Below are positions 9,163 through 19,485 of a stretch of 64,000 bases of DNA, one piece after another. The notes beneath the pieces are model-generated. The model was not told the origin of the DNA. It saw only the letters and a list, made by a program, of their open reading frames with translations, and made no database searches. A program made the translations under genes and the position numbers. The stretch covers positions 186,001 through 250,000 of the forward strand of contig NZ_JAATTV010000002.1 of the NCBI RefSeq assembly GCF_013414195.1, in the 5' to 3' direction. Source of the DNA: Psychrobacter sp. BI730 (lineage in GTDB: Bacteria > Pseudomonadota > Gammaproteobacteria > Pseudomonadales > Moraxellaceae). Position 1 is the stretch's first letter; every line of letters begins with the position of its first letter.

Positions 9163-10083
9163 TTAAACCAAATGTTCTGCCAAATAATCTACGAGCAGTC
9201 TAATCTTTGGTGATAAATGACGGTTATGTGGATAAATGGCCCAAATGCTTTCTTCGGGCTCTCTATAGTCATCAAGTAAACTGACCAACTCGCCGGACGC
9301 TAAATACTTTTGTACATAATAATCAGGCAGCTGTACGATACCCAGCCCTTTTAGTGCAGCATCGACCAGACTATAGCCGCTGTTATATTGCACCGTACCA
9401 GAGACACGCAGGTTTCTTTCTACGCTCGTTTGTTGGTTATCCGTCTTACCATGAGTATGACTGTTCTCTTTTATCTTAGCAGTATCTATAAAATGCCAGT
9501 AATCACGAGTACCTAGTAGACAATTATGTTGACTTAAATCACTTAGATGGTGTGGTATGCCATGTTTTCTCAGATAAGAGGGAGCAGCGCAGACAAAATT
9601 AGTACGCAGGCTAAGTTTCTTTGCCATCATCGTCGAGTCATGCAATTTGCCAATACGAATGGCCAAATCATAACCCCCTTCAATCAAATCAATTTTCTGA
9701 TTACTCAAAAAGGCAGTCACTTCGATATCGTGATACTGCATCATAAAATCATTGATGAGTGGTAATAACTGCTGCTCACCATAAGTAACGGGCGCTGTTA
9801 GTTTTATCCTGCCTTGGGGCTTTGATTGTAAGTTGCTTACGGCTTGCTCAGCGGCATCCAAACCGTCGAGCACACTGCGGCAGTGCTGATAAAATACACG
9901 TCCTTCTTCGGTCAGTGAGACCTTGCGTGTGGTTCGATATAGCAGCTTTATACTTAAGCGTTTCTCTAACGCGCTGATCTGACGGCTGACTTGTGCAGTC
10001 GAGATACCTAGCTCTTTTGCACCACGTGTAAAGCTCTCATATTCTGCGACATAGACAAACTCACTAATTCCTTCCCAGCGCAT
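9163..10083 (-). CDS. LysR-family transcriptional regulator
   Basis: 306 aa from the ATG at 10083; a TTG four codons upstream is the only alternative. The N-terminal winged helix-turn-helix (residues ~1-60: FTRGAKELGISTAQVSRQIS, then LLYRTTRKVSLTEEG) is followed by an effector-binding domain of the CrgA-like subgroup (PVTYGEQQLLPLINDFM). It is divergent from frmA across about 290 bases, so it is a natural candidate regulator of the formaldehyde dehydrogenase or of itself. The effector is unknown. Confidence 0.88.
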   Translation of the reverse strand: MRWEGISEFVYVAEYESFTRGAKELGISTAQVSRQISALEKRLSIKLLYRTTRKVSLTEEGRVFYQHCRSVLDGLDAAEQAVSNLQSKPQGRIKLTAPVTYGEQQLLPLINDFMMQYHDIEVTAFLSNQKIDLIEGGYDLAIRIGKLHDSTMMAKKLSLRTNFVCAAPSYLRKHGIPHHLSDLSQHNCLLGTRDYWHFIDTAKIKENSHTHGKTDNQQTSVERNLRVSGTVQYNSGYSLVDAALKGLGIVQLPDYYVQKYLASGELVSLLDDYREPEESIWAIYPHNRHLSPKIRLLVDYLAEHLV

Positions 10084-10291
10084 GATTATTACCAATATGT
10101 AAAAGATATTTGCAAATATAGCATATTGTTATCCGCTCAGAAATAAATATAATGGTTAGTATTAATGTAAATAGATGGTGTTTTACTGTCATCGATGCTT
10201 GCCTATAGAAGGCAGGCAAGATAAGCTCAGCCTATCTTTATTTGTTTTAACTGTAGATATAGTGACCGCTAAAATCCATAAGATGGGTTAG

Positions 10292-11506
<1,215 letters not shown>

Positions 11507-11558
11507 TTAATGACAGCAGCAACGAGGTTATTGTCTTAGAAATACTTTATTAAAAATA

Positions 11559-11593
11559 AAAAGGCTGCTTCAATATTGAGGCAGCCTTTTTTT
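11559..11593 (+). terminator. Rho-independent terminator after frmA
   Basis: Stem AAAGGCTGC(T) / GGCAGCCTTT with loop around TCAATATTG, followed by seven Ts. It sits between convergent frmA and the HAD gene, and the A-run on the left could make it work in both directions. Confidence 0.85.
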
Positions 11594-11630
11594 AATGTTA
11601 TTTGCAGACATAGCTTAAAGGTTAAATGTA

Positions 11631-12326
11631 TCAAGCATTCTTTTTGCTAATGATTAGATCCGCTAGTGTCGATAAATCTGATGCGATCAAATCAGGAACT
11701 GGTACATTGGGCGCGTTTAGCATCGCATTATAGGGACGGGTCAAAAACGCACTGCGACAACCTGCCGCTTGTGCACCTATAGTATCCCAGAGGTGACAAG
11801 CGACAAGGCACAAATCTGACATATCAACGGCTAGCGTATCAGCCACCAGTTGATAAGTATCAGGTGTTGGCTTGAATTTGCCAACAGTCTCAACGCTGAA
11901 ATGTCGTTCGAAGAACTGGCTTAGTCCTGCTTTTTCAAGCGGGGTCGGGGAAGCGCTATTTACTGAGTTGGTCAACGTTACCAGTCGAAACCCTGCCTCA
12001 CGCAGCTTGGTTAATGCTGGTACTACATCAGGGTGAGCAGGCATTTTGCTCATACGCTCTTTTAATTCATCGATATCGTCATCTGTTAACACGATTTTAT
12101 GGATAGCCGCCGTCATCTGTAATGCACCAATACCAAGCTCACCAAAAGGCGTATAAAGGCCGGATAACGTCATAGTTTGCGAGTACAGGACCAGCTGAGC
12201 GAACCATTCTCGCAGCACTCTTTGCTTACCAAAGACGCGCGTGAATAAAGGCGTTAGCGTGTCGATATCGAGCAATGTTTCGTTGACGTCGAACACAATA
12301 ATCGAGGGAAAGCGTTCAGAAGACAT
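11631..12326 (-). CDS. HAD-superfamily hydrolase, haloacid dehalogenase type II-like
   Basis: 231 aa. Nucleophile Asp in motif I FDVNETLLD (near residue 13), motif II TLTNS, a Lys in VGKFKPTPDTY, and the acidic motif ACHLWDTIGAQAAGC. This matches L-2-haloacid dehalogenase-like HAD enzymes. In true dehalogenases the last motif reads SSNAWDATGA; here it is ACHLWDTIGA, so the substrate is uncertain. A ribosome site AAAGGA precedes the start. The DsbA-like gene lies 44 bases upstream in the same direction. Confidence 0.82.
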   Translation of the reverse strand: MSSERFPSIIVFDVNETLLDIDTLTPLFTRVFGKQRVLREWFAQLVLYSQTMTLSGLYTPFGELGIGALQMTAAIHKIVLTDDDIDELKERMSKMPAHPDVVPALTKLREAGFRLVTLTNSVNSASPTPLEKAGLSQFFERHFSVETVGKFKPTPDTYQLVADTLAVDMSDLCLVACHLWDTIGAQAAGCRSAFLTRPYNAMLNAPNVPVPDLIASDLSTLADLIISKKNA

Positions 12327-12370
12327 ACAGTATCCTTTTATAGAGTGACATTTTTATAACGTCGTATGGT

Positions 12371-13024
12371 TTACTCAGTCATGTTGGCCAATTGCTCTAA
12401 GATACTGATGTAGTTCTCGACCCCTTGCGCACCGCTGACCAGATGCCGCTCATTAAAGATAATCGCTGGTACACTTTGGATGCCTTGCTGTTGCCAATGC
12501 TGCTCTTCTGCTCGTACTTCTTTTGCAAAGAATTGACCTTCCAACACTGCTAATGACTCACTACGATCAAGCCCAGTCTCTGCTGCAATATCGGCAAGCA
12601 CATTAATATCTGAGATGTCTCTGTTATTGGTGAAATGTGCGGCAAATAAGGCTTGCTTTAACTCATGCATGCGGCCTTGTTGATCAGCGAAATGTAGCAG
12701 CTGATGCAAGTTAAAGGTGTTGTGCATACGTGTGTCATCATTGAAGTTAAATTCAAAGCCAACTTCCTGTCCAGCTTCAGTCATTCTGACTCGACTAGCA
12801 TCTGACTCTTGCTTAGTCGAGCCATACTTCTCGATGATGTGCTCACGTAGGTTTTGCCCTTCGCTTGGCATATTTGGGTTTAGCTCAAACGGATGCCAGT
12901 GGATAGTGTGAGCGGTATTAGTCTGCTCAAGCGCTGCTGCCAATTGGCGATACCCGATGACGCACCAAGGGCAGACGACGTCTGAGACGATATCTATTCG
13001 GAGTGGTTTTTCTGATGTGCTCAT
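12371..13024 (-). CDS. DsbA-family oxidoreductase, FrnE-like
   Basis: 217 aa with no signal peptide, so cytoplasmic. Thioredoxin-fold active site CPWC at residues 18-21 (IVSDVVCPWCVIGY), helical insertion, and the cis-Pro loop GIQSVPAIIF near the C-terminus. This matches the FrnE / 2-hydroxychromene-2-carboxylate-isomerase-like branch of DsbA proteins. A ribosome site GAGGAA precedes the ATG. Probably cotranscribed with the downstream HAD gene. FrnE proteins have been tied to oxidative stress in other bacteria; here that is inference. Confidence 0.85.
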   Translation of the reverse strand: MSTSEKPLRIDIVSDVVCPWCVIGYRQLAAALEQTNTAHTIHWHPFELNPNMPSEGQNLREHIIEKYGSTKQESDASRVRMTEAGQEVGFEFNFNDDTRMHNTFNLHQLLHFADQQGRMHELKQALFAAHFTNNRDISDINVLADIAAETGLDRSESLAVLEGQFFAKEVRAEEQHWQQQGIQSVPAIIFNERHLVSGAQGVENYISILEQLANMTE

Positions 13025-13438
13025 ATTTCCTCGCGGGTATTATTATGTATGTTTTATTTGGGATGTATAGATAGTGGCATATCAGTTGGAATCAAGCAGA
13101 TATACCTAGTTATCAGACAACTATAGCTAGTTACCATGTATCAAGTCAGTTCATACTAAGAGAATGACTAAGTGATTACAATGTAGTCTGCGCAGTCGGC
13201 GTCGCCAATTCGGTAGCGTAATTGTAACCATTACTAATAAGAAAGTAGGCGTTTTTGCAATACGCTGACTCAGTCATAACAAAACCTACGAATACTTAAC
13301 CAAGCAAGCATAGTTATAAAATAGCTTTTTATTTAAAGTGGCTTCGTTGAAACCATACTCCAAGAGATAACAGTCAAAAAGACGAAAATTTAAAAAGTAA
13401 GAATCGAAGAAAACATAAAAAATCAGTATCAATAATCA
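13025..13438. other. Intergenic region without recognised gene
   Basis: About 410 bases upstream of the DsbA-like gene. No coding signal was seen. Around 13110-13140 there are overlapping short repeats of the type TAGTTATC / TAGTTACC with ACTATAGCTAGT; they could be an old operator, but nothing specific can be named. Confidence 0.35.
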
Positions 13439-13621
13439 ATGTTAGGTATTGACGGATTGTTGATGGAAGGGGTGGGTCTAAGGGTACTGAATGAATAATT
13501 CGATTTACGTAAAAAGGGCTATACAGCCGGTGCAATTATCCCACTTGGCTATCGTCATGAAGATGGCTTTAACACAGGGCCGCCCGAGTCTCGCTTTAAC
13601 AAAGAGGTGATCATTGTTTAG
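13439..13621 (+). pseudogene. Remnant of a nitroreductase-family gene (C-terminus only)
   Basis: Read in one frame, this gives MLGIDGLLMEGV...VLNE, an in-frame TAA at 13496-13498, then FDLRKKGYTAGAIIPLGYRH and ESRFNKEVIIV before a stop at 13619. The order (GID..MEG, then FDLR.KGYTA, then LGYR, then SRF..E) matches the last ~60 residues of NfsB/YfkO-like FMN nitroreductases. The N-terminal two thirds are missing and there is no ribosome site, so it is a decayed fragment. Confidence 0.7.
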
Positions 13622-13961
13622 GCATTGTCACACTATAAGAAAAAGAGAGAAATATTCAATAAGCATAACCTATCTTCAACATGTTTTAGGGTATGTACAA
13701 CTCCTCCATAGAGGATTGTTTATAGCATAGTTTTATATGAAAAAAATAAAAGTACATTGGAACGAAAATAGTTTTCAATAAAGTAGCAGTCGTTAGCAGG
13801 ACTAATACCCTAATGCGATTTTAGATTAGAAACTACACTGGAATCCCTACAAAGTAAAAACAAAACAACTGTTTTCATACGTCATAATAAATTTATTGAC
13901 GCTGTCATTTTGAAGCGTATTTCACCATTCCATTATATTCATCTGCCAGCGAGAAGCCAGC
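13622..13961. other. Upstream region of the paoABC operon
   Basis: About 340 AT-rich bases between the nitroreductase remnant and paoA. No gene is visible. It should carry the paoA promoter, but no clear -35/-10 pair or operator could be fixed by eye. Confidence 0.35.
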
Positions 13962-14618
13962 ATGTCTACTTTGACCTTAACAATCAATAAGCAAGATTAT
14001 CAGCTCGAGAATCTTGACGCCCGTACGACACTGCTCGACGTCTGTCGTCAGCACCTACAAATTACTGGACCCAAAAAAGGCTGCGACCATGGTCAATGTG
14101 GGGCATGTACCATGCTCATCAATGGACGACGGGTTAACTCTTGTCTGACACTCGCCGTTATGCATGATGGTGATGACATCACAACGATCGAAGGTATTGG
14201 AATGCCAGAGTCACTATCGGCATTGCAGCAAGCGTTTAAAGACAATGACGCGTTTCAATGCGGGTATTGCACGCCCGGTCAGATTTGCTCAGCGACAGCG
14301 TTGATAGAGGAAGTAAAGCAAAACTGGCCAAGCCATGTCAGCACAGACTTAAAAAATCCTGATGGTTTCCTTGTACAAGAAATCGCTGAGCGCATGAGCG
14401 GTAACATCTGTCGTTGTTCTGCTTATCCGAATATTATCAAAGCCATCTCGCAAGTGCTTGAGAGTCAGGTATTAGAATCTAGTATTCAACCAACAGACAA
14501 CGCAGTGCAAAACTCGAGTGTCACAGGTATCTGGTCGCCACCACCGAGCGAGGCGCAACTCGGCAAAGCCTCAGCAAATAATAAGACAGCAACTGCTACG
14601 ACAGGAGGCCGCTCATGA
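13962..14618 (+). CDS. paoA: Aldehyde oxidoreductase, [2Fe-2S] subunit (PaoA/YagT-like)
   Basis: 218 aa. A plant-type ferredoxin [2Fe-2S] domain (Cys41, Cys46, Cys49, Cys61 in GCDHGQCGAC...SCL) is followed by the xanthine-oxidase-type second [2Fe-2S] domain (Cys100, Cys103, Cys150, Cys152 in CGYCTPGQ and CRCSAYPN). E. coli PaoA starts with a twin-arginine signal peptide; this protein begins directly with MSTLTLTINKQ and has none, so the complex is probably cytoplasmic. The stop overlaps the paoB start (ATGA). Confidence 0.88.
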   Translation: MSTLTLTINKQDYQLENLDARTTLLDVCRQHLQITGPKKGCDHGQCGACTMLINGRRVNSCLTLAVMHDGDDITTIEGIGMPESLSALQQAFKDNDAFQCGYCTPGQICSATALIEEVKQNWPSHVSTDLKNPDGFLVQEIAERMSGNICRCSAYPNIIKAISQVLESQVLESSIQPTDNAVQNSSVTGIWSPPPSEAQLGKASANNKTATATTGGRS

Positions 14619-15607
14619 AACGCTTTGAATATAGTCGTGCCGATGCACCAGAGCAAGCCGCAATATCTGCCCATGCCAAAGATGCTTCTTTTATCGCAGG
14701 TGGTACTAACTTATTAGACTTAATGAAGCTAGAGATTGAGACGCCAATTAAATTGGTTGATATTACCCGTTTAGCGTTAGAACAGGTCGAAACCACTACC
14801 GATGGTGGTTTGCGTATCGGTACGCTTGTGACCAACAGCGATTTGGCAGCGCATCCTGAAGTTATTGCCAATTATCCCGTATTATCCCGAGCGATTTTGG
14901 CAGGAGCGACTGGCCAGCTGCGTAATAAAGCAACGACTGGCGGTAATTTCTTACAGCGCACCCGTTGTTATTATTTTTATCAGACAGACAGCGCCTGCAA
15001 CAAGCGTGAACCGGGAACAGGTTGTCCAGCTATCAATGGCGAGAACCGTACGCTAGCTATTTTGGGCACGAGCGATGCCTGTATTGCTCAGCATCCATCT
15101 GATATGGCGGTAGCAATGCGCTTGCTTGATGCCACTATCGAGACAGTTAAAGCGGATGGATCGACTCGTTCTATCAATGTGAAGGATTTTTATTGCTTAC
15201 CAAAAGACACGCCGCATATTGAAAACGTATTAGAGGCAGGTGAGCTGATTACTCACGTTGTATTACCTGCACCTGTCAAAGGTATGCATACTTATGACAA
15301 AGTGCGAGATCGCGCCTCTTATGCGTTTGCGCTCGTGTCCTGTGCCGCAGTGATAGACGCTGATGATAACGGTAATCTGAAAACGGTGCGATTGGCATTT
15401 GGTGGTATCGGTACTGAGCCATGGCGTAACGAAGCGGTGGAGGCACTGTTGACGGATACTGATGGCAATAATGACGTTATCGCGCAAGCTGCCGATCTGT
15501 TATTGAATGATGCCAAAGGTAATGGTCAAAACGACTTTAAGATACCGTTGACGCGTCGCCTACTAAAACAAGTCATTCAGCGCGCACTAGCGGGCGAGGG
15601 AGCATAA
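14615..15607 (+). CDS. paoB: Aldehyde oxidoreductase, FAD and [4Fe-4S] subunit (PaoB/YagS-like)
   Basis: 330 aa. FAD-binding loop FIAGGTNLLDLMK near residues 26-38 and the CO-dehydrogenase flavoprotein fold. It carries the extra cysteine segment that marks PaoB: Cys118, Cys128, Cys137 and Cys156 (TRCYYFYQ, ACNKREPGTGCPAI, DAC), which in E. coli PaoB binds an additional [4Fe-4S] cluster. A strong ribosome site AGGAGG lies at 14603-14608, inside the end of paoA. It passes electrons between the PaoA clusters and FAD. Confidence 0.88.
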   Translation: MKRFEYSRADAPEQAAISAHAKDASFIAGGTNLLDLMKLEIETPIKLVDITRLALEQVETTTDGGLRIGTLVTNSDLAAHPEVIANYPVLSRAILAGATGQLRNKATTGGNFLQRTRCYYFYQTDSACNKREPGTGCPAINGENRTLAILGTSDACIAQHPSDMAVAMRLLDATIETVKADGSTRSINVKDFYCLPKDTPHIENVLEAGELITHVVLPAPVKGMHTYDKVRDRASYAFALVSCAAVIDADDNGNLKTVRLAFGGIGTEPWRNEAVEALLTDTDGNNDVIAQAADLLLNDAKGNGQNDFKIPLTRRLLKQVIQRALAGEGA

Positions 15608-15609
15608 TC

Positions 15610-18048
15610 ATGGCACTATTAGAATCAATCACCCAGTCAGAACCAACCAAAAAACTGACCATGGATGAGCCTGTTGAGTCTTTGTTTAGCACAACAGCAA
15701 GCAAGCTAGTCGGTAAGCCAATCAACCGTGTTGATGGTTCCCTAAAGGTTAGCGGTCAAGCGAAATACAGTGCCGAAATATACTTGGACAATCAAGCCTA
15801 TGGTGTATTGGTAGGCGCGACCATTGCTAAAGGTCAAGTTGAGAGTATCGATAGTGACTCTCTAAAAGGCATTCCTAATATTATTAAAGTCGTGACCGAT
15901 CCTGAGCACTTTTTGCGTAACTCTCAACAAGGGACAAAAACTAAAGCACCCAAGCAAGGGGTTAGCGAGATTTTTTATCATGGTCAGCCTATTGCTGTCG
16001 TGGTTGCTGAGACTTTTGAGGCGGCAAGAGAAGGCGCTAAAGCGCTGAAAGTGACTTATAAGGATGAGACTGACCAAGCGGCACTGAACTTTACCCAAGA
16101 GCTCTCTAACGCACATGCGGTAGATGAAGAAAAAGGCTCTGATAAAAATAATGTCCAAGGCGATCCAGACCAAGGCTTAGCTGATGCGGCAGTGACCGTT
16201 GATCGCTTTTATCATACCCCAAGTCAAAGCAACTCTCCGATGGAGCCCCATACAACGTTGGCTCATTGGGAAGGCGATAAGCTCGTTCTGTATACTTCCA
16301 ATCAGATGATCGCTTCTTGCAAACAGCAAGTCATGGATGCTCTGGACCTAAATAAAGATCAAGTACAACTGATCGCACACTATGTGGGTGGTGGGTTCGG
16401 TAGCAAGCTCGGTATTGCTCCTGAATCTATTGCAGCGGCGATTGCTGCGAAAGATCTGGGTCGTCCTGTGCTAATCACGATGACGCGTTCACAAGTGATG
16501 GAAGCAACGGTCAGACGCTCAAACACGCGTCAGCGTATCGCTATTGGTTGTAATAAAGAAGGTATTATCAACACATTTATTCATGATACTACGACCAGTA
16601 ATTTGCCAGGAGAAGCTTTTTTTGAGCCAACTGCATTATCTACCCATTATCTATACCGTGGTGAAAACCGCCGTGTACATTATCAGATGGTAGATATGAA
16701 TCAAGTATTATCAGGCTCGATGCGTGCGCCGGGTGAGGCGGTGGGTTTGATTGCGGTTGAATGTGCCATGGACGAGCTAGCCTCACAGCTGGACATTGAT
16801 CCAATCGAGCTGCGCCGCCGTAATGAGCCTGAAGAGGACCCTACCGAAGAGATTCCTTTCTCCACCCGTCAGCTAGTCGCTTGTATGGAGAAGGGCGCTG
16901 AACAGTTTGGTTGGGATAAGCATAATCCCAAGCCTGCCAGTCAATTAGAAGGTGACTGGTGGATAGGTACAGGCATGGCGGCGGCTGCCCGTGGTAACCA
17001 ATTACAGCCATCTGAAGCACGTGCAACCTTACAGGTAGATGAGTCAAAAGCACTTGGTATCAAAGCAGTTATCGAGACAGACATGACAGACATCGGTACA
17101 GGGTCTTATACGGTGTTTTCTCAGGTAGCGGCAGACCTGTTAGGACTGCCTATCGACCATGTTGAGATGAAACTAGGTGACAGTGCATTGCCACCAGCAT
17201 CAGGCTCAGGTGGCAGTTGGGGTGCTGCGAGTGCGGGTAGTGGTGTCTATCTTGCTTGTGAGCAGCTGCGTGAAATGCTAGCAGCAAAAGTCGGTCTATA
17301 TCCTGATACGATTCAGCTAGACAATGGTCAAATTAAGCAAGTAGGCAAGCACGATCTGACTGCAGTAGAGACAGCCAAAGAGAGTGGTCAAGCGTTCGCT
17401 GATAGCACTATTGATAAAATATCTGAAACCACAGGAATTTCTTTTTCAGAGAATGTATTAGAAGAACAGTCAGTATCAGAAAAATATGATTTTGACAATA
17501 CAGAATCATATGCGCTTGCTGACGTGATCGCAGGCTATGAGGAGCAAAAAGTCAGTGCCAAAGGACAGATAAAGCCAGGTAAAAATGGTAAGAAGTATCG
17601 TCAGTCTTCTTTTGGTGCAAACTTTGCTGAAGTAGCTGTGCATAAAGTTACTGGTGAGATTCGAGTAAAACGCATGACAGGCGCATTTGCTGCAGGTCGT
17701 ATTCTTAACCATAAAACAGCGACTTCGCAATGCTATGGCGGCATGGTATTCGGTATTGGTTCAGCATTGATGGAAGAGGTCATCCATGATAAACGTGACG
17801 GTCGCTTATGTAACCATGATCTCGCTGAATATCATGTGCCAGTCAATGCAGATGTACCGCAGTTAGATGTGATATTGGTCGAAGAGGATGATCCTTATAC
17901 CAACCCGATGCATATCAAAGGTATTGGTGAGACGGCTATTGCCGGTGCTGCCGCTGCGATTGCTAACGCTGTCTACAATGCCGTCGGCGTACGTGTTTAT
18001 GATTTTCCGATTACTCTCGATAAGCTGCTTTACGAGATGCCAGAGTAA
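15610..18048 (+). CDS. paoC: Aldehyde oxidoreductase, molybdenum cofactor subunit (PaoC/YagR-like)
   Basis: 812 aa, longer than the roughly 730 aa of E. coli PaoC. N-terminal Ald_Xan_dh domain (GKPINRVDGSLKVSGQAKYS) and Mo-cofactor-binding domain with SPMEPHTTL, GGGFGSK and GSMRAPGEAVG; the conserved catalytic Glu of the family is Glu774 in GIGETAIAGAAAA. Much of the extra length is a hydrophilic, Ser/Glu-rich stretch at about residues 575-632, absent from the E. coli protein as I remember it. Oxidises aldehydes to acids. Starts two bases after the paoB stop. Confidence 0.88.
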   Translation: MALLESITQSEPTKKLTMDEPVESLFSTTASKLVGKPINRVDGSLKVSGQAKYSAEIYLDNQAYGVLVGATIAKGQVESIDSDSLKGIPNIIKVVTDPEHFLRNSQQGTKTKAPKQGVSEIFYHGQPIAVVVAETFEAAREGAKALKVTYKDETDQAALNFTQELSNAHAVDEEKGSDKNNVQGDPDQGLADAAVTVDRFYHTPSQSNSPMEPHTTLAHWEGDKLVLYTSNQMIASCKQQVMDALDLNKDQVQLIAHYVGGGFGSKLGIAPESIAAAIAAKDLGRPVLITMTRSQVMEATVRRSNTRQRIAIGCNKEGIINTFIHDTTTSNLPGEAFFEPTALSTHYLYRGENRRVHYQMVDMNQVLSGSMRAPGEAVGLIAVECAMDELASQLDIDPIELRRRNEPEEDPTEEIPFSTRQLVACMEKGAEQFGWDKHNPKPASQLEGDWWIGTGMAAAARGNQLQPSEARATLQVDESKALGIKAVIETDMTDIGTGSYTVFSQVAADLLGLPIDHVEMKLGDSALPPASGSGGSWGAASAGSGVYLACEQLREMLAAKVGLYPDTIQLDNGQIKQVGKHDLTAVETAKESGQAFADSTIDKISETTGISFSENVLEEQSVSEKYDFDNTESYALADVIAGYEEQKVSAKGQIKPGKNGKKYRQSSFGANFAEVAVHKVTGEIRVKRMTGAFAAGRILNHKTATSQCYGGMVFGIGSALMEEVIHDKRDGRLCNHDLAEYHVPVNADVPQLDVILVEEDDPYTNPMHIKGIGETAIAGAAAAIANAVYNAVGVRVYDFPITLDKLLYEMPE

Positions 18049-18072
18049 ATTTTTAAGCCATATGTACGACAG

Positions 18073-18098
18073 GAACCCGCTTAATGAGCGGGTTTTTA
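18073..18098 (+). terminator. Hairpin with T-run between paoC and the XdhC gene
   Basis: AACCCGCT-taat-AGCGGGTT followed by TTT: an 8-bp GC-rich stem with a tetraloop, 25 bases after the paoC stop. It has the form of an intrinsic terminator, which would leave the maturation genes under partial read-through or a separate promoter. Confidence 0.75.
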
Positions 18099-18159
18099 TA
18101 ACTCAATCAGCAGTATATTTCGTCATTATCAAAAAAATAACTACCAAATAAGAGGCGTT

Positions 18160-19485
18160 ATGAATCAGGTCGCTGACATTCTTAAGCTGGCAATCAAAGT
18201 TAAGCAACAAGGTATTGATGCTGTATTGGCAACGGTCGTACGTACTGAAGGCTCAGCGTATCGCCGTGCTGGCGCGATGATGCTCATCTGTGAGGATGGT
18301 CGCTCAGTTGGGATGATTAGTGGTGGTTGCTTGGAGCCGCACATTATCAAACGTGCCTTTTGGCTTACTCGTAACGGTGCCAATGTGCAAGTTTATCAGA
18401 CGGGTGATGACATTAAATATACTGACGATGGCCAAGCGCAAGCAGGTGCTAAAGAAACTAAGTCTGATATATATGATGGGCCAGATAACGATTTAAATGA
18501 CGGTTTAGATGAAGCGGACTTTGATGAGCTGAATTTTGGATTGGGCTGTAATGGGCGAGTGCATGTATTGTTTGAGCGACTAACGACAGCAACGCCATTG
18601 CTAGAGACAATCCGTAATGTTCGACGTACTCAGCAGCCGATTACTGTAGCGACTTTGATTCGTGCTAACGACTATCAGCATCAAGGTTCTGTATCGCAAA
18701 ACAGGGATAACTTGCAAATCGGGATGCGGATTAATTTAGATGAATACCGCAGTTTGGGAAGCGTTTCTGCACTAGGGAAGACAGCGTTTTCAAGCATACT
18801 TGCCAATACCGTAGAAGAGTTAGCAGAATATAAGCTGTCTGATAAAAATGCCGAATATGTGACGGTGGAAAACGGCAAGGTAACAACAGAGTGGCTCGTG
18901 CAACGCCTGCAACCACAATTGCGTCTATTGATTTGCGGGGCAGGTAACGACGTGATGCCACTAGTGACCATGGCTAAGCTACAAGATTGGCATGTGACGG
19001 TCGTAGACAGTCGCGCGCAATATGCGACGCGTATGCGGTTTCCTCAAGCGGACGTTGTGATGTCGCTATCTTTAGATGACAGTGAGACTTTGCTTAAGCT
19101 GAGCAATAACGCAGCAGTTGCTTTGATGTCACACAGCTTGAGTCAGGATCGCGATCGCTTAGCGACATTACTCAAGCATCCAGACAATTATAAATACTTA
19201 GGACAATTAGGGCCGCGCTATCGTACCGAACGCTTGATTAATGAAGTCAGCATGAATCTTAGCAATCCTGCTATGTTAGAAGCGGGCACTCATAAATTAC
19301 ATTATCCGATTGGTTATAAGCTGGGTGGAGATGGCCCTGACGCACTCGCGCTTGGCATTATGGCAGAGATTAATGCAGTCATGCATGATCAAAAAGCTCC
19401 AATAAATGGTTCACACAGTAATTTTTCAAATATCCCAGCGGTGAGTAGTGATACGGATGCCAATACTGTCCAGAGTGGCGTATGA
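18160..19485 (+). CDS. XdhC/PaoD-family molybdenum cofactor maturation protein
   Basis: 441 aa. N-terminal XdhC_CoxI domain (TVVRTEGSAYRRAGAMM, GMISGGCLEPHI) and C-terminal Rossmann domain (RLLICGAGNDVMPLV, then YKYLGQLGPRYRTERL). Such proteins bind the Mo cofactor, promote its sulfuration and insert it into the large subunit; PaoD does this for PaoABC. An acidic stretch at about residues 98-124 looks like an insertion. Its end overlaps the MocA-like gene (ATGA), so the two are translationally coupled. Confidence 0.85.
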   Translation: MNQVADILKLAIKVKQQGIDAVLATVVRTEGSAYRRAGAMMLICEDGRSVGMISGGCLEPHIIKRAFWLTRNGANVQVYQTGDDIKYTDDGQAQAGAKETKSDIYDGPDNDLNDGLDEADFDELNFGLGCNGRVHVLFERLTTATPLLETIRNVRRTQQPITVATLIRANDYQHQGSVSQNRDNLQIGMRINLDEYRSLGSVSALGKTAFSSILANTVEELAEYKLSDKNAEYVTVENGKVTTEWLVQRLQPQLRLLICGAGNDVMPLVTMAKLQDWHVTVVDSRAQYATRMRFPQADVVMSLSLDDSETLLKLSNNAAVALMSHSLSQDRDRLATLLKHPDNYKYLGQLGPRYRTERLINEVSMNLSNPAMLEAGTHKLHYPIGYKLGGDGPDALALGIMAEINAVMHDQKAPINGSHSNFSNIPAVSSDTDANTVQSGV

